NCBI GenBank assembly: GCA_921293015.1
Contig: OV121086.1
Span: 28,754,254-28,818,253 of the forward strand
DNA from: Phorcus lineatus
Lineage: Eukaryota > Mollusca > Gastropoda > Trochida > Trochidae
Length of the DNA stretch: 64,000 bases
Direction: 5' to 3'
Shown: in pieces, positions 1-12,900 of the stretch
Layout: the number at the start of each line of letters is the position of its first letter
Numbering within the stretch: the first letter of the stretch is position 1
The notes under the pieces: model-generated
What the model saw: only the letters and a program-made list of their open reading frames with translations
Database searches by the model: none
Told to the model about the DNA's origin: nothing
Translations under genes and position numbers: made by a program

Positions 1-96
1 TCCAAATAGCAGCAATATCATGATAACACATCAGTAAATATTTCCGGATTTCGCAAAGATTAACCCAAAAATAAGTATTCTTACTTAAATGTATAT
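1..96. other. AT-rich flank, no feature
   Basis: Nothing recognisable is seen before the first SINE. Confidence 0.5.
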
Positions 97-393
97 GGGG
101 GAATAGCTGAGTAGTTAGCTTCGGACCAAGAGATCCGGGGTTCGAATCACGCCAGGGGCTCGGCATTTTTGTCTACAGTAGATAAGTGTTCTTCACGCAG
201 TAAGGATTGGGTGCATGCTAAACCGAGCGCAGTACCACCCATCGTTTACTGGTTTCAGCTCATGCTTCCAGGTTTTACCGCAATGCATAGCCACATTGGT
301 CTTGCGGGCTTTCTCCCTGCAATATTACTAGCTGCCAAGATATAAGTAATATATTCTTGAAAGCGGCGTTAAACCCAACTTACCTCACCTCAC
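97..393 (+). mobile_element. tRNA-derived SINE, copy 1
   Basis: A GGGGGAATAGC start is followed by an A-box-like stretch (ATAGCTGAGTAGTTAGC) and a B box (GGGGTTCGAATC), the internal RNA polymerase III promoter of a tRNA head. The body then runs through CAGTAAGGATTGGGTGCA, a CAGTACCACC word and GCGGGCTTTCTCCCTGCA, to a tail GCGGCGTTAAACCC plus CTCACCTCAC. The same ordered words occur at 6223-6421, 33045-33357 and 61695-61980, which defines a dispersed family about 300 bp long. No protein is encoded, so such elements move with LINE machinery. A target duplication is not clear here. ATGTAT occurs near both ends, but that is too short to rely on. Confidence 0.85.
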
Positions 394-3120
394 GTACATG
401 TATGTAAGTATCGTAATTTAATCAAATGACAGCAGCTAAAAGGAAACAACCAAATGTCTCCAAAACTAATATCCTCGATACGTGGTCAATAGAGAGTGAT
501 TTCGGGACGACCTGCAGTCAACATATTTATGTCACACCTGTCAGTGACTCTCTGAGAAGTCGACAGACTTTACGACTTCATATCAATTATTGTCATCATG
601 CTCAGTTGGCAACTGACACAGACACCCTAGTAAGTGAGTAGGAAATGCTTGATACTTCAAGTTTCTACTAGTAACTTCAGTACAGATGTATATGTGTATG
701 TTCTCAGTGCAATTCAAGTCGATACCTGAAGTTTAAAATGACAAGATAAGCAAAGAATACCGTGCATGTGCATTTAACGCTGATACATGACCTATTCAAA
801 TAACCTGATTGACGGTACTGTTTTCTTCAGGCGGAGATCAAACATGTTTTGTTATCTGAACCTTTATATCTGAAATGTCTATTAACGACTCTGAAGAAGA
901 TCTCAGTTAAAATGTGGATAACCAGCAAGTGGTTCGATTAAAAAAATTTAACTAGGACGCATAACTGAAATTTTCGCTTCTGATAATACTGTTCTGAAAA
1001 CGTGTTATTTGCATTATCAATTTATACATCCAATTAACAATAGAGTAATAAATGCATTTAACGTTCATCCTTAGATTACCTGAAGCGATTAAAACATAAC
1101 CAAGTTTATGACGAAAACGAAATGATTGGTTTCTTTCAGAAAATGCAGTCAAAATACTACTTTGTTATCTGAAACAAACAGACGATACAGAGCTAAAATT
1201 TGTGTGGCTTTCTTACTAACGTACATTTGATATGTTTTACAAGCAAACTAGCCTAAAATTAAGTATATACATAGTTTGAGTAACCTATCCAAGTAAAATA
1301 CTAGATTTTGTAATCTTACAGATATGCTAGACACAGAATTATAACAGTTGTCTTAATTAACTCTGTCATTAATCTGTTATCAACTGTCAATACTTATTAA
1401 AATAAACTTATCAATACCCTTATGAGTTAACTTAAGTATTCCTTTTCACAGAGCAGGTTTATTGATGATATCCAAAATCAGCTTTAGCTGTCAGCAATAC
1501 TTTGTTCTTGGCTATGAAGAAATGTAGGTGACGTTTCTTTTGCCGTTCAGTGTATAATGTGTATGTTATGCAAAATTTCCTGAATTATATCTTTATGGAA
1601 ATTTCATTTTGAAATATATTGAACTGTTAGGGACAAATGATATATGAATATTAGTCAAAGCGAGACATTCTTGATAGTCAAATCAACATTTAATCGAATA
1701 TCAACCAATGCAACGAGGACTGATGTTCTTCTTTTTAGGAAAAATATAAAAAAACATTACTCTGCATCCACAACATTAGTTTTTGGGACAAATGTGAGAA
1801 AAACATGTAAACATTTACCACATGTCATCACAAAAACATCACAAAATGATATTAACTCATAAAGAACCTGTAATCAAGACCTTCGAGATCCTGACCTTTT
1901 CACTGCTTAAATGAGATCCAAATAATGAAATCAATTGAACATTTAGAAATAGTTGGGTTTTTTTACTTTACGTCGTTAAGTATGTCGACTTTACATAGAA
2001 CCGAGGATGATTCTCATATTTTCTTCATATATATGTATTTATTTCTTTACACACATATGTATATACATAAAGACATCGAAAGAAGTAAATGTAGAATAAA
2101 ATGATTAATTCATTTCTGTTGTTATTTTTAATTCAAACATTATTCTTCCCTCGCAGGTATTGGCATGGTTAAGTATTTTACTGCAGTGTTTTTTTAAATC
2201 ACTTACATCAACCAACATAGATAATTCAACAAAAAGGTAACTTTGCAAGCTATACAAGCTTTCGTGAGCGTAAATGTTTTAGGTTTGTAATTTATTTAGA
2301 AAGTAGACTGATAAATATTTAATTACCTCCTGAAGGAGAATAACTAATGCAAATTGCCATATGCCCCTGTTGCTTGAACTCGTTTTGAAATCAGACCTTA
2401 ATCTTAGCAAGGAGACTTAGTATTCCCGCAAAGTATGGGGTTTTCATACAATGATTTCAAGTTTTTAGCATAGAATAATCCTTTATTAGTCTCATTTACT
2501 CATGAAGGTTTTTTCAATTGAAATACAAAGTGTCATTAAGCTACGTTTTGTTTATAATTTGGCCCGGGAACAAAATTCTAAGATGCATGTCCATAGAAAC
2601 GGTCCAAAGAGTCTAAGAAAAAAGCAGCTGAAAACCACAAAAGACAAAAAATGATAATTCCATATCCATTGTCTCCAAGTTTAATTTGCTTAGGCTTATC
2701 TTTTCTTAAGTTATTATCCGGGAAAGAAAAACCGGGATGCACCTACATATATAGGTCATATTTACATTCCTTGCCAACTAAGTTGTTCCCGATGATGAAA
2801 CTAACATTAAATAAAACATTCATAAAAATCAGAATTATAGTCTTTTGCGCCAATATGTGTTTTACCAAATACTGGACAAAATCCTATTTTCAGGTATACC
2901 GTTCCCAAAGACAATATTATATGAGCAAATAAAAATTTAAAGTCGAAATAGCATCAACCATAAGCTGCTTTAAAGAAATAATTGATTTATCGAACTATAT
3001 ATTATATAGACTGCAAAACTAGTTGAGCACTACACAGCACGTCACAGAGATTATGCGTGGGATTGTAAAACCCGAATGATAAATGCTGAGGGGGAGTAAG
3101 GCCAAAGGCGAAAACCAGGA
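394..3120. other. AT-rich stretch without a supported gene
   Basis: Short open frames occur at 426-641, 1644-1862 and 2651-2932, but none has recognisable protein character, splice signals or a repeat match. An AT-rich imperfect inverted repeat lies around 2025-2075. Confidence 0.5.
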
Positions 3121-3537
3121 GGTTAATCTTACTTAAACACTGTGGACCGATCATGAAATACACCACTGTAATATTACGTTACAGAAGTTTGACAAATGAA
3201 ACAGGATTGGTTACTTGCCAGACGAAAAACACGTGTAAGTCAGCTTAATATTAAATGAGGTTGATCTTACATAATCACTGTAGATCGATCGTGAAATATA
3301 ACACTGTAACAATACGTTACACAAGTTTGACAAATGAAACAGGACTTAATTTTGTTACTTGCCAGACGAAAAACACGTGTAAATCAGCTTAATATTATAT
3401 GAGGTTGATCTTATATAAACACTGCAGATCGTTCGTGAAATATAACACTGTAACAATACGTTACACAAGTTTGACAAATGAAACAGGATTGGTTACTTGC
3501 AGGAGGAAAAACACGTGCAAATCAGTTTAATATTTTA
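3121..3537. repeat. Three-copy tandem repeat, unit about 140 bp
   Basis: Copies start at about 3121, 3259 and 3403 (steps of 138 and 144 bp). Shared words are GGTTRATCTTA, CACTGTAACAATACGTTACA, AGTTTGACAAATGAAACAGG and AAAAACACGTG. The second copy carries a small insertion. The copies differ at many sites, so the array is not recent. No reading frame is kept across units. Confidence 0.85.
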
Positions 3538-4049
3538 GATGACGATGAATTAATCATCTGATAGATATCCTATTGAAAATGATAGATGACTGAACGTTTT
3601 AGTGTCATTACAACATGTAAATTTTTTATCACTTCAATCACTATGAAAAAATTAATGCAAATAATATCTTTCCTGTGAAGTGTCCGATATCGATTATTAG
3701 TTAAGCTGTTTATCATAATGGTTTTAGATTTGTTTTTCTAATCAAGTGATGTGCCCATGTACTGTTGATAAAAAATCTTTCCTTTTCTAATGCATTCGCA
3801 TATGGCTACTGAGTGCACATGGTTGGATGACAGGCTGTTGGTTTTAATATGTCTTAGTTACCCATGTCACATGCTGAGGAAAAGACAGGGGTGCTCAAAC
3901 CAAAATTGAGGACGTTGAGTTACCAAACTACAATGTTCTCGGCATACAAATCCAACGGATATTTTCGGATATTTTATTCTGGTAACTCAGAATGTTTGGG
4001 TCACATATTCATTTACTTTATATTCATCCTCAAATATTCTTACGTGTTG
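3538..4049. other. Intergenic, no feature
   Basis: AT-rich sequence with nothing supported. An open frame starting at 3864 runs into the MITE at 4058 and is not credible as a gene. Confidence 0.4.
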
Positions 4050-4057
4050 CTTGTTTA

Positions 4058-4516
4058 CATTCTCTCCCAACAGAGGTGGCTCCGTCATAAATTCCTATAC
4101 AATTTCTCTCTTAATACGAAAGTTTCTCGGGCTTCAGGCAGTTTCCCCTACCGGCGATATATTGCAACTTAAACTACCTGGCAATATTTCAGCCAATGAA
4201 AACACCGAATACATGAATAACAGTCACAAAAGCCTAAGCAATGATGCAGTCGCAAAATGGGACGCTTAGCTTGTGCTCTATAAAGACGACTCAAAGTGCA
4301 AGGTGCATATTCGAATAAAGTTTAGCTTTTGCACAGCTTCCGGAAATAACTTTTTGAAAAATAATCCAATTTGCATGATAACTTTTGAAACGGCGTTGCT
4401 GATTGCACAACTAACTTTGAATGCATCCAATCAGCGTTCTACATTTCGTGCCCAAGAAACCTTCGTATGAAGCCAGAGGTTGTTTTTGACAGAGCTACCT
4501 CTGTTGGGAGAGAATG
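4058..4516. mobile_element. hAT-like MITE, family A copy 1
   Basis: The element is 459 bp with terminal inverted repeats that begin CATTCTCTCCCAACAGAGGT and are nearly perfect for about 28 bp. Its termini are CA...TG. An 8-bp direct repeat CTTGTTTA flanks it at 4050-4057 and 4517-4524. An 8-bp target duplication with CA/TG ends fits non-autonomous hAT transposons. The interior has no transposase. Related copies lie at 19826-20276 and 50441-50870. The open frames across 3864-4470 are shadows of this element. Confidence 0.85.
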
Positions 4517-4524
4517 CTTGTTTA

Positions 4525-6213
4525 GAGAGTATTGTAGAACAGACACGCTGTCACTGTGTGTTAAGGCAAGCTACAATTCGGAAGGCCAGCAAGTAAGGGT
4601 AAGGCAAAAGTATACGAGTTCGAATTTGCCATAGAAACGTTACATATTTTAAACTGTAAATGATTTATTTTTGACACAATAAAATTAATTAAAAGTTGAC
4701 ATCATGCCAAAATAACTGTTTACTCGAAGCAATGTTTAAGGAGGAATGTTTTGTTAATCGTTAATCGTAAGAGCCATCACGATTTTAAGATGATTTCATA
4801 TTTTACGAGAATGTTACTCGTACATTTTTTTAAATTATATGCAGACTGACATTGAATGGTACTAACACGTTATGAAATATGACAATAATCAAGCAATGTG
4901 TAATATCTATATATATATTTATATATAATATGGTCGTGCGCATACACTTTGCTTTTAAAATTGCAATGTCATAACTACCACTTAACTAATATGTTAGGAA
5001 TTTAGCTGTATTTGGGAATTCTATACTTAATCTCTACTATACTTTTATCGCACATGGGGAAATATCCGAACTATTTCGAATCCTTATTATTATCTATTTC
5101 ATTAGAGTCTTAATACCAAACAAGGATTCTCTCTATCTTAATGTATAATAAATACTTATATAAGGTATCAAACGTTACCAAACAGTTCAGCATACTTTTT
5201 TAATATTGATATTATACTCTTGAAAACTGTGGATTGCCAGCCATGACGTTATTTGATTCTATATTGGTTTATTCGTGTAATTTTAATCACTATAATGAGT
5301 TATATGTTCCGAAAGGAACCTCAACCTATCGATAATTTGCAATACGTTGAATTCAAATCACTGTCATTGACATTTAGATATATTGTGAATTTTCATATTT
5401 TATTCTATTTTGATGTAAATTATTGAAAATTCCACCAGGTTCAATGTATATATGAATGTACTGATGTAAGCAACTGAGAAACAATAATGATTATCATACA
5501 ATTAATGCTAATTTTGGAACAATATTTGACATCATTTTGCCCTACAATAAAATGTATATGTTCATTTCAGATTAATTTTGTTATCAGATTTTGATTGTTG
5601 TCCAACCATCGAGACTGTTAAACTATTGTTAACAACAAAGGATATTGTTCTAGATGAAGCAATTTTGAGATAAAACTGAAAGGGCATGTTTAGTAACAAA
5701 ACAAATGTTTATTTTAGTAATATCTGTTAATGATATGTTCAATTTTAGGTTGTGGATTCGATATTTCTTATCATGAAAATATTTGTTTCTTTGATTCAAA
5801 ATGCAAACGAACATTTCATAAAATACCAATACGGTGTGTTCTCAAAAAAGCTTATCTATAAATTCAGTGTATTTTATGAATTTTACGGAAATGACTGTGC
5901 GCGATAGTGTATTTAATCTGTCAGTAAGAATACTGCTTCATGTTTGACGCACCAATTTGGCAAGAAACGATCGATTCAATCAATCATCAAATTTTTAAAA
6001 GGCATCTGGTCTGTTACATATTTAATCTGAAATGGTCTCGTTAGTCAGTAACAGGTTGGTATGAAAAGTGTATATTTGCTAAATCGTATATAAAATATGT
6101 ATGTATATTCTAACCATGATATCCAATATGCAATTACTTTCACTGGAATGTTAAGTATCCATCTTTATGTACTTAACGAAATATCATTCATTCACATAAA
6201 AAACTGTGATGTA
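4525..6213. other. AT-rich intergenic, no gene
   Basis: Very AT-rich sequence with a TA-rich low-complexity patch at about 4905-4932. Nothing supported. Confidence 0.5.
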
Positions 6214-6222
6214 AAAATTCAG

Positions 6223-6421
6223 GTGAGGTGAGGTGATTTGGGGTGAACGCCGCTTTCAAGAGTATTCAACTTATATCGCGGCTGCTAGTATCATCGCAGG
6301 GAGAAAGCCCGCAACTCATCGTGGCTATGCATTGCAGTGAAACCTGCGAGCATCGGCTCGAACAACGGACCTCTTGATTCGAAGCCGAACGCGCTAAGCA
6401 CTGCGCTATTCCGCCCCCTCC
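6223..6421 (-). mobile_element. tRNA-derived SINE, copy 2, internally deleted
   Basis: Reading the minus strand, the element starts GGAGGGGGCGGAATAGCGCAG, keeps the tRNA-like head up to GTTGTTCGAG, and then jumps directly to CCGATGCTCGCAGG. It therefore lacks roughly 100 bp that copies 1 and 3 carry between these words. The tail GCGGCGTTCACCCC plus CACCTCACCTCACCT is present. A perfect 9-bp duplication AAAATTCAG flanks it at 6214-6222 and 6422-6430, so this shortened form inserted as a unit. Confidence 0.88.
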
Positions 6422-6430
6422 AAAATTCAG

Positions 6431-9400
6431 TCAACAAATGGTAGGAAAAAGCTATTCATAATATCGCGATGCTTACATCTCATAACTTAAGTGGACATGT
6501 AAAATATTTAAAAAATTATATAATTATTTCAGGTATTGTGTGTTTCATGCCCGATTTGTCTTGAAGATGAAAAGGATATAAAATGTAGATTGAAATATTA
6601 TCCTCCATGAAAATATTCAATAACCTTTTTATATATGATCAACTGAACTTTTGCGAAGAGTTTCAAAACTCTCAAGTTATTGAAACATGGTACTTAAATC
6701 TGCAGACAACAACCCTTTTAGTTTCCATAATATTAGGTGACATTTGTGTAACAATTTCATGCATTTTAACGAACAACAATTTTAATTATATATTGTACAT
6801 TTACAAGAAGGAAAATGCAACTTTTGATGGTCCAGTGACAGGTGTGTTCAAGTTCCTCAGAGACCTTTGAGTGATCATCGATTCTGATCACTCCATGTGT
6901 GACCTGATCAACAAGTTGTATCGACTTTGCCGTATGCAGCCACAAAGCATCTGACGTAATCTATGCATACCAGCGTGGAATAGCGCTTTACAAATAGACA
7001 TATCCCTACCATGATTTTCAAGGGGTTCCTTTAACAATGTGTGAATTTTAAGGTGTTAAAAATAATATTTGATGAACTAATAAGTATTCTCTGATTCGCA
7101 GGTGTATAGAAATGGAATTGATAAATGAAGCCCTCAACACCAAAAGTGGGTATGGACTGATGTCATTCATCCATAGCGGCTTTACTGTATTGTTTTGAAT
7201 GATTTTGTTGCCTTAAAATAACTCTATGTGTTATTCTCAATATGCTGATGATTTGTTGCAAGAAACCTTATTATTTATAAGTTTATTTTAACATATCTCA
7301 GTTGTTCTAAAGATATGTTGAATTCGATTTCATTTGTTGGTTGAATTTAATGAGGATGAATTTAGTAAACATGTATTGGCTCTTATCTGTAATTTAGCAG
7401 GTTAGACACCAGCTGTAATTAGTGAGATTGCAAAATGATTCAGAAATGGTTGTCAATAAGTATGTTATCGCTTGTTTAGATATATCCGTTTACGTAAGAT
7501 TAAAAGAGATTTTATATACTGAGGAGTATACACTGATGTCCTCGATCAAATGTATGAAATATTTCAATGTCCTGTACGTATTTACACAATACCAACTTGA
7601 TTGTTACAAGGTTAACTTACGCGGAAAACAATTATGTGCATTAGAAGCGTAACAACATCATTTCCAAAGCAATTTTTAATATCTGACAATGAATAAGATG
7701 ATGATCTATTTGGTATATTCGAATTATAAAGCTTCTTGAAATCATCTTTCTATATATAAACAGCCTTTTCAGAACTGATTACATTTGAGTCAAAGATGAA
7801 GACCCACGTCGTCACGGATTCATATTCTTAGCTGATCTCAGTTTTGTGCAGACTCCATGACTAACCATGTACACAATGTACATTCAGTATTTAATCAAAT
7901 TGAAGGAGTAATTGATTAACTTGTAGTCAACGTGGACATAGCGTGTCAATGGCAACAACTAAACAAACTCGCTATTGTCTTCTCCTATTCTGACTTCTAG
8001 AAGAATTTTAAAATTTGATGTTAAAGCAATTCGTCACTTATTTCTTTTCGCATTTTACGTAATTAAACCATCAGACAAACAATTTTTTACGTGATGTGTT
8101 TTGTGGTGATCGTGTTATCTTCATTCTCATTTGGTTTCATTTCAAAACTGACAGTGTTGAAAAAAACGTATCCGTACGGTTTATATAAGTATCAAATATT
8201 GCTTTGAAAGAACATTTAAATGCATATTACTTTCTCTAAAGGATTTTAAAAGAAGTTTGTGTGTTATTTCGTTTGAATAACGGAGAATAGTGGGAGGATG
8301 AAAACGCAGGCCTGGAAGGTGCATTTTAGGGCGATATGTAGATCACAAGCTTTACTTTTGCGCCCGCTCTTTACCATTCCGGTTGTTAAAAATGAAAACA
8401 ATTTTTGCGCAAAACATTAAAGTGACAACTGAATTGTTTCCGTATTTTACAAAATATGTTAAACCAAATTACCTTCTCGACATTAAACGATTAAGAGATG
8501 TTCAATTCAGACATAACTTATTCTTTAAGATCTTGGGTAGGTTATCATGTCATTTAGTTTTAATTAGAGCAAAACAGCTTTTTTTACACAGACAAGATAT
8601 GAGAATGATCAATGTTTCAAACCAGTATGGTCAACTCACAAACGAGTACAACCTCACTGAAATCATCAGTTTTCCGATGCGTTTCTAGTCTGATTGATGT
8701 TCCATTGGGATCGTATCAAGTGACGTTGTATATGCCTTTTGACCTTCCAAGAGTTTAAACAATGAAAGCCTCGACCAGATATGTAAAACCTCATCACTAA
8801 TTGGTCTGAGTAAAAGGTTATGACTTATATGGAGTTCGATTCTCAGACTTTCTGGTGTGGTTGGCGGTTTCCCCTGATTAGCTTTGCCACCTGTCAAAGT
8901 GCCTCTTAATGACTGAGCTAAGAACAACTTTTGTTTCTAAACGTTCTTTTTTGTAACATGATTTAGTAATCCCTATTCAACTCGACAACGACTGGTCTTG
9001 TTTCATATCTCATTCAACCTGAAAACTTTATACTGTGACCATACATAGTAATTTCAATGGGAAACGTATATACAATTTTTATATTCATTCCATTTCTGTC
9101 ATAATTACGTTGCAAATAGACACACAGAATAATGTACCCCCTGTAGACAATTCATCATGCACAAGATAGTGGCACCATAGTTATGGTACTGGATGATGAA
9201 GTAATAATGTGCACAAATTGTAATAGATGCGGGGATGCTTTGCTCTGGAACCACAGATATATGGAATGTCAGATGGAAATAAAATCCTCACGCATAAATA
9301 GGATCTTGTAAACAGCAATTGGTATGAATTCTGCGTGATTGAGACAGCCCTTGGACTATCATCAACTACACTGTTATTCTTCACATGAAGTAGTCATTAG

Positions 9401-10863
9401 AAATCACGAATTGTAAAGGTCTTTACTCCTTTAATTTACTCGCTACAGAAGTAAATCATGAATTATCAATATCATCTTAAATGTGAATGATATCAAAGGA
9501 CATTCAAATGATAATGTTGAAGTTGATAAATGTTTGGGGAATTTTATCATTAGATTACATGGACACAATATCACACCAGTTGAGATTTTTGTTATCTCTG
9601 TAAAATGTTCAGTTGTAATAGGTGTGATATGAGTTAATATCACATATTTATTATAAATCATTGCTTCAGTAGCAAAATCATCGACGTCACATAAAATTTT
9701 GAAATTTTCGGTATCACATGTAATAAGCTTCACGTAGGAAATCATGATGCTATGAAATGTCGTAAAAATTTTAACAAGTATTTTAAAGGCGACGTTAATG
9801 CATTTTGGCAATGTCTTAATGTTGCTACTAACGACGACGCTCTGTACAGCTGCTTGACAAGTTTGTTTCATTACTTTCAAGTTTAGTGCAAATATAATGT
9901 AAAATGGTGCTCACCTTATACAAGCTTCATTCAACCACTGTTTGGGCTGATAAAGAAAAATCAAAATACTATCAGACACTTAAAGATGATACACACCGTA
10001 CTCCAGTTACGCATTTGGCAAGGATTTTTGCAACGTAGTCTAAAGTGCAAAATCCAATGTCTTGATTATCTTATGAGATTGTTTGTAGAATTTCAAAATA
10101 TGTTGTAAACCCACGTTATCTATTTTGAAAAAAATATTTGTCGAAAATATGTTGAAATAATACGTTGATTACAGAATTGAGAGAATATAATTTTTTAATT
10201 TTTGACCCCAGGTCCCGTTGTGGGGAATGTCAAAATTGGTAGGGGCATAAATGAAATATATTCTATGAATAGAGTAGCCAGATCGCATAGCAGATCACCG
10301 TGATCTCATGACGTCATTCGATTGTTTCATGTCGTCACCGATGACGTGATAAGATAGGAAGTGTTTTTTTACTAAGTGAAGATATTTATTTTATTTCAAC
10401 CGATAAATGGCGTATTTCACTATTCAAATTATTATAGATATCTATATTTCATCGGCAGACATTTAAAATTTTTTCTCTGATTTATACTAATACCTTTGTG
10501 ACCTCAGAAATGTATAACTTTAACAGTATACGTTTTGAGCAGATGGTTATCATCATGCATGTGGCACATTTGCATTTTGTTTTCTTCTTCTTGACTAAGC
10601 ATAATGTATGTTGAAGATAATTTCGAAGAAATCTGATAAAACCATCTTTGATGTACCTTGCATTTTATGTATGAATATTGAATCTAATCATTTACAGACT
10701 AGATTTCTGTGTAATGAAGTTGCCACCTGTGGTGAATTATGAAGATCTTAATAACAATAAATAATTAATCCTTTTGAGCCAAGATACTGCTAAAATATCA
10801 ATGAACTATCGTGATTTCTGTATCTACAGTTTTTTAGTGAGCTTGCTGAAAACCTTCTTCCGC
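6431..10863. other. Long AT-rich stretch without a supported gene
   Basis: The longest open frame is 9443-9880 on the minus strand (145 codons). It has no domain, repeat or splice context and lies within what chance allows in DNA this AT-rich. Other short frames (6607-6870, 8383-8688) are similar. A GGAGTTCGATTCTC word near 8829 resembles a tRNA B box, but no convincing A box precedes it. Confidence 0.5.
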
Positions 10864-11515
10864 TTAGCGACACTTGTACTTTGGCGGGGGATATTGAAAT
10901 GGTCTCCGTCCGTCCGTTCGTCCGTTCGTCCGTCCGTCTCGATAATGTTTCCGGAGCACAACTCCAAAACTGTGAGACCTAGCTCGACGAAACTTGGTAT
11001 GTGCAACGGGCATCATGCGGAGATGTGCCTTTTGGGGTTTTCAACTTCTTTGCATTTTTATTTTTACCCGTTTCCATGGAAACGTAACATAGAACTTCGT
11101 TTCCAGACCACAACTCCAAAACTGTGAGACCTAGCTTGACGGAACTTTGTATGTGCAACGGGCATCATGCGGAGATGTGCCTTTTGGGGTTTTCAGCTTC
11201 TTTGCATTTTTATTTTTACCCGTTTCCATGGAAACGTAACATAGGATTTCGTTTCCGGACCACAACTCCAAAACTGTGAGACCTATCTCGACGAAACTTG
11301 GTATGTGCAACAGGCATCATGCGGAGATGTGCCTTTTGGGGTTTTCAACTTATTTGCTTTATTATTTTTACCCGTTAATGTTTCCGGAGCACAACTCCAA
11401 AACGGTGAGACCTACATGTAGCTCGACGAAACTTTGTATGTGCAACGGGCATCATGCGTAGATGTGCCTTTTGGGGTTTTCAACTTCTTGCATTTATTTT
11501 TCTAAGATACTTGTG
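10864..11515. repeat. Tandem array of ~152-bp units with a CGTCCGTC microsatellite leader
   Basis: The leader TTTGGCGGGGGATATTGAAA is followed by a (CCGT)/(TCGT) run at about 10906-10939. Four units then start GTTTCCGGAGCACAACTCC at about 10947, 11099, 11251 and 11380. The first three steps are 152 bp. The last unit follows after 129 bp because its predecessor lacks the segment holding the 16-bp palindrome CGTTTCCATGGAAACG. Shared words include CATCATGCGGAGATGTGCC and TTTTGGGGTTTTCAA. A repeat with this leader is common in mollusc genomes in my recollection. Open frames here (10774-11127, 11276-11461) are repeat shadows. Confidence 0.9.
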
Positions 11516-11689
11516 ACTGTTCAAATACAATAATATGCAGGACAGTCGGGTTAAATGTATCACAAAAATGCATCACCAATATTTAAAATTGGTAATAACA
11601 AGTCACTACAACATCATGATTTCTTAAAGGTTGTTTGTAGAAAAACAACATGATCACTGTTCAATATTCCACAACTAGTATCCTTAACT

Positions 11690-11740
11690 AGCCTTTCCCT
11701 TTGGCGGGGGATATAGCTGACTCTGTCTGCTTGTTAAATA
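11690..11740 (+). repeat. Detached leader of the 10.9-kb repeat
   Basis: CTTTGGCGGGGGATATAGCTG repeats the leader word of the array at 10864 but has no following units. It is probably a truncated copy. Confidence 0.5.
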
Positions 11741-12147
11741 TTTAGTTTTCAGATTCTTTGCATGTGTACAAAATTTAATTATCTTTGTATAATGTTTTTA
11801 ATCGCTCGTGACAGACGGTTGCCAGAGTGCCAAAAGGTGAAACGAAACTTTATATATTGGGTTTGGAGAAAACGACATTTACGTATCGTTTAGTCGTTGT
11901 GTTTAGTAACAGAAAAATCGTCGTATTGCGGAAATGGTTCTTTCTATTTTACACTCATTTCATCGAAGCTGAAAGTAAATTGCTTCAAATCAAGAATATA
12001 GTACTGAGGGATAATCATGAGCTTAAAAGGAATCTCAGTGTAATCAAGCTTTTCAAAAGTCTCAAACAGTCTGTGGCCTTACAATGTAATCATCTCATAA
12101 CAATGTCACAACATAACAAAATATAACTTCAATTAATACATCCTGGT

Positions 12148-12850
12148 ACATTAGCGTTTTTGTATCCGCAAGACTCCTACAATATCCTGATATCCATCAA
12201 GGTGAAAGCCGTATATCACTGACGGCATGACATTATACACTTAATTTCTCATGGTGAGGTCATTATGTGAAATACAAGGATTCGAGACCTGGTCAAGGCC
12301 GCTGGCCGAGGTCAGAATAGACCGCCGAGGGAGTCAGGTTAGAGAGTCCTTGTATTTCACATAATGACCTCACAATGAGTAATTAAGTGTTTTATTATAC
12401 CGAAATTCTTTTTTCATTAGATTTGTTATGGATGTGTTTTATATTAACAGACTAATAGATTGAACAAACCTATCCATTTACTAACACAAACTTGAAAAAA
12501 GCGTTACGTGACAGATGCAATCATGTGACAAATCACGTAACGAGTCAATATCTCAGGTCAGTGTCACAAATTTTTGTCACAAAACTGACCTCCTCACTGA
12601 TAGCCGGGGTCAGTATCCGGATATATTTTTCAATCACGCGATGTCAACTTACCAATGATATTCTTACAAATTTAATGGAGGTATAATAACCATTGATATG
12701 TTTCGCATATAATCTTTTGCCAATGTTATGTCGTTAGGACATAACTCTTCTGTCATTTGCTGGCTACATATAAAGTGGCTCACGACATTTGGCCTGATAG
12801 ATATCAAGGTGTTTTAGGAGATATGCGGATACAAATACGTTGATGTAACA
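12148..12850. mobile_element. Hairpin-rich DNA element with divergent terminal inverted repeats
   Basis: Both ends carry a related inverted sequence of about 55 bp sharing TTTGTATCCGCA and a TGATATCYATCARG word: left at about 12150-12205, right at about 12795-12850. Inside lie a 43-bp foldback (12238-12280 against 12347-12389, core GTGAGGTCATTATGTGAAAT), a GTTACGTGA/TCACGTAAC pair at 12503/12533, and an AGGTCAGT/ACTGACCT pair at 12555/12584. There is no coding capacity. The class is uncertain. It could also be two unrelated foldbacks beside each other. Confidence 0.6.
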
Positions 12851-12900
12851 GAGTGCATAAATGAAAGATCTACGAACAAAAGGTGCAATAAGAATATACC

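Noticed and set aside
8800-8935. Possible SINE with GGAGTTCGATTCTC on one strand and TTAGCTCAGTCATTAAGAGG on the other
   Set aside because: The A-box-like and B-box-like words are on opposite strands, so they cannot form one Pol III promoter.
9443-9880. 145-codon minus-strand open frame
   Set aside because: No recognisable domain, splice sites or compositional change; a frame of this length is expected about once by chance in a window this AT-rich.
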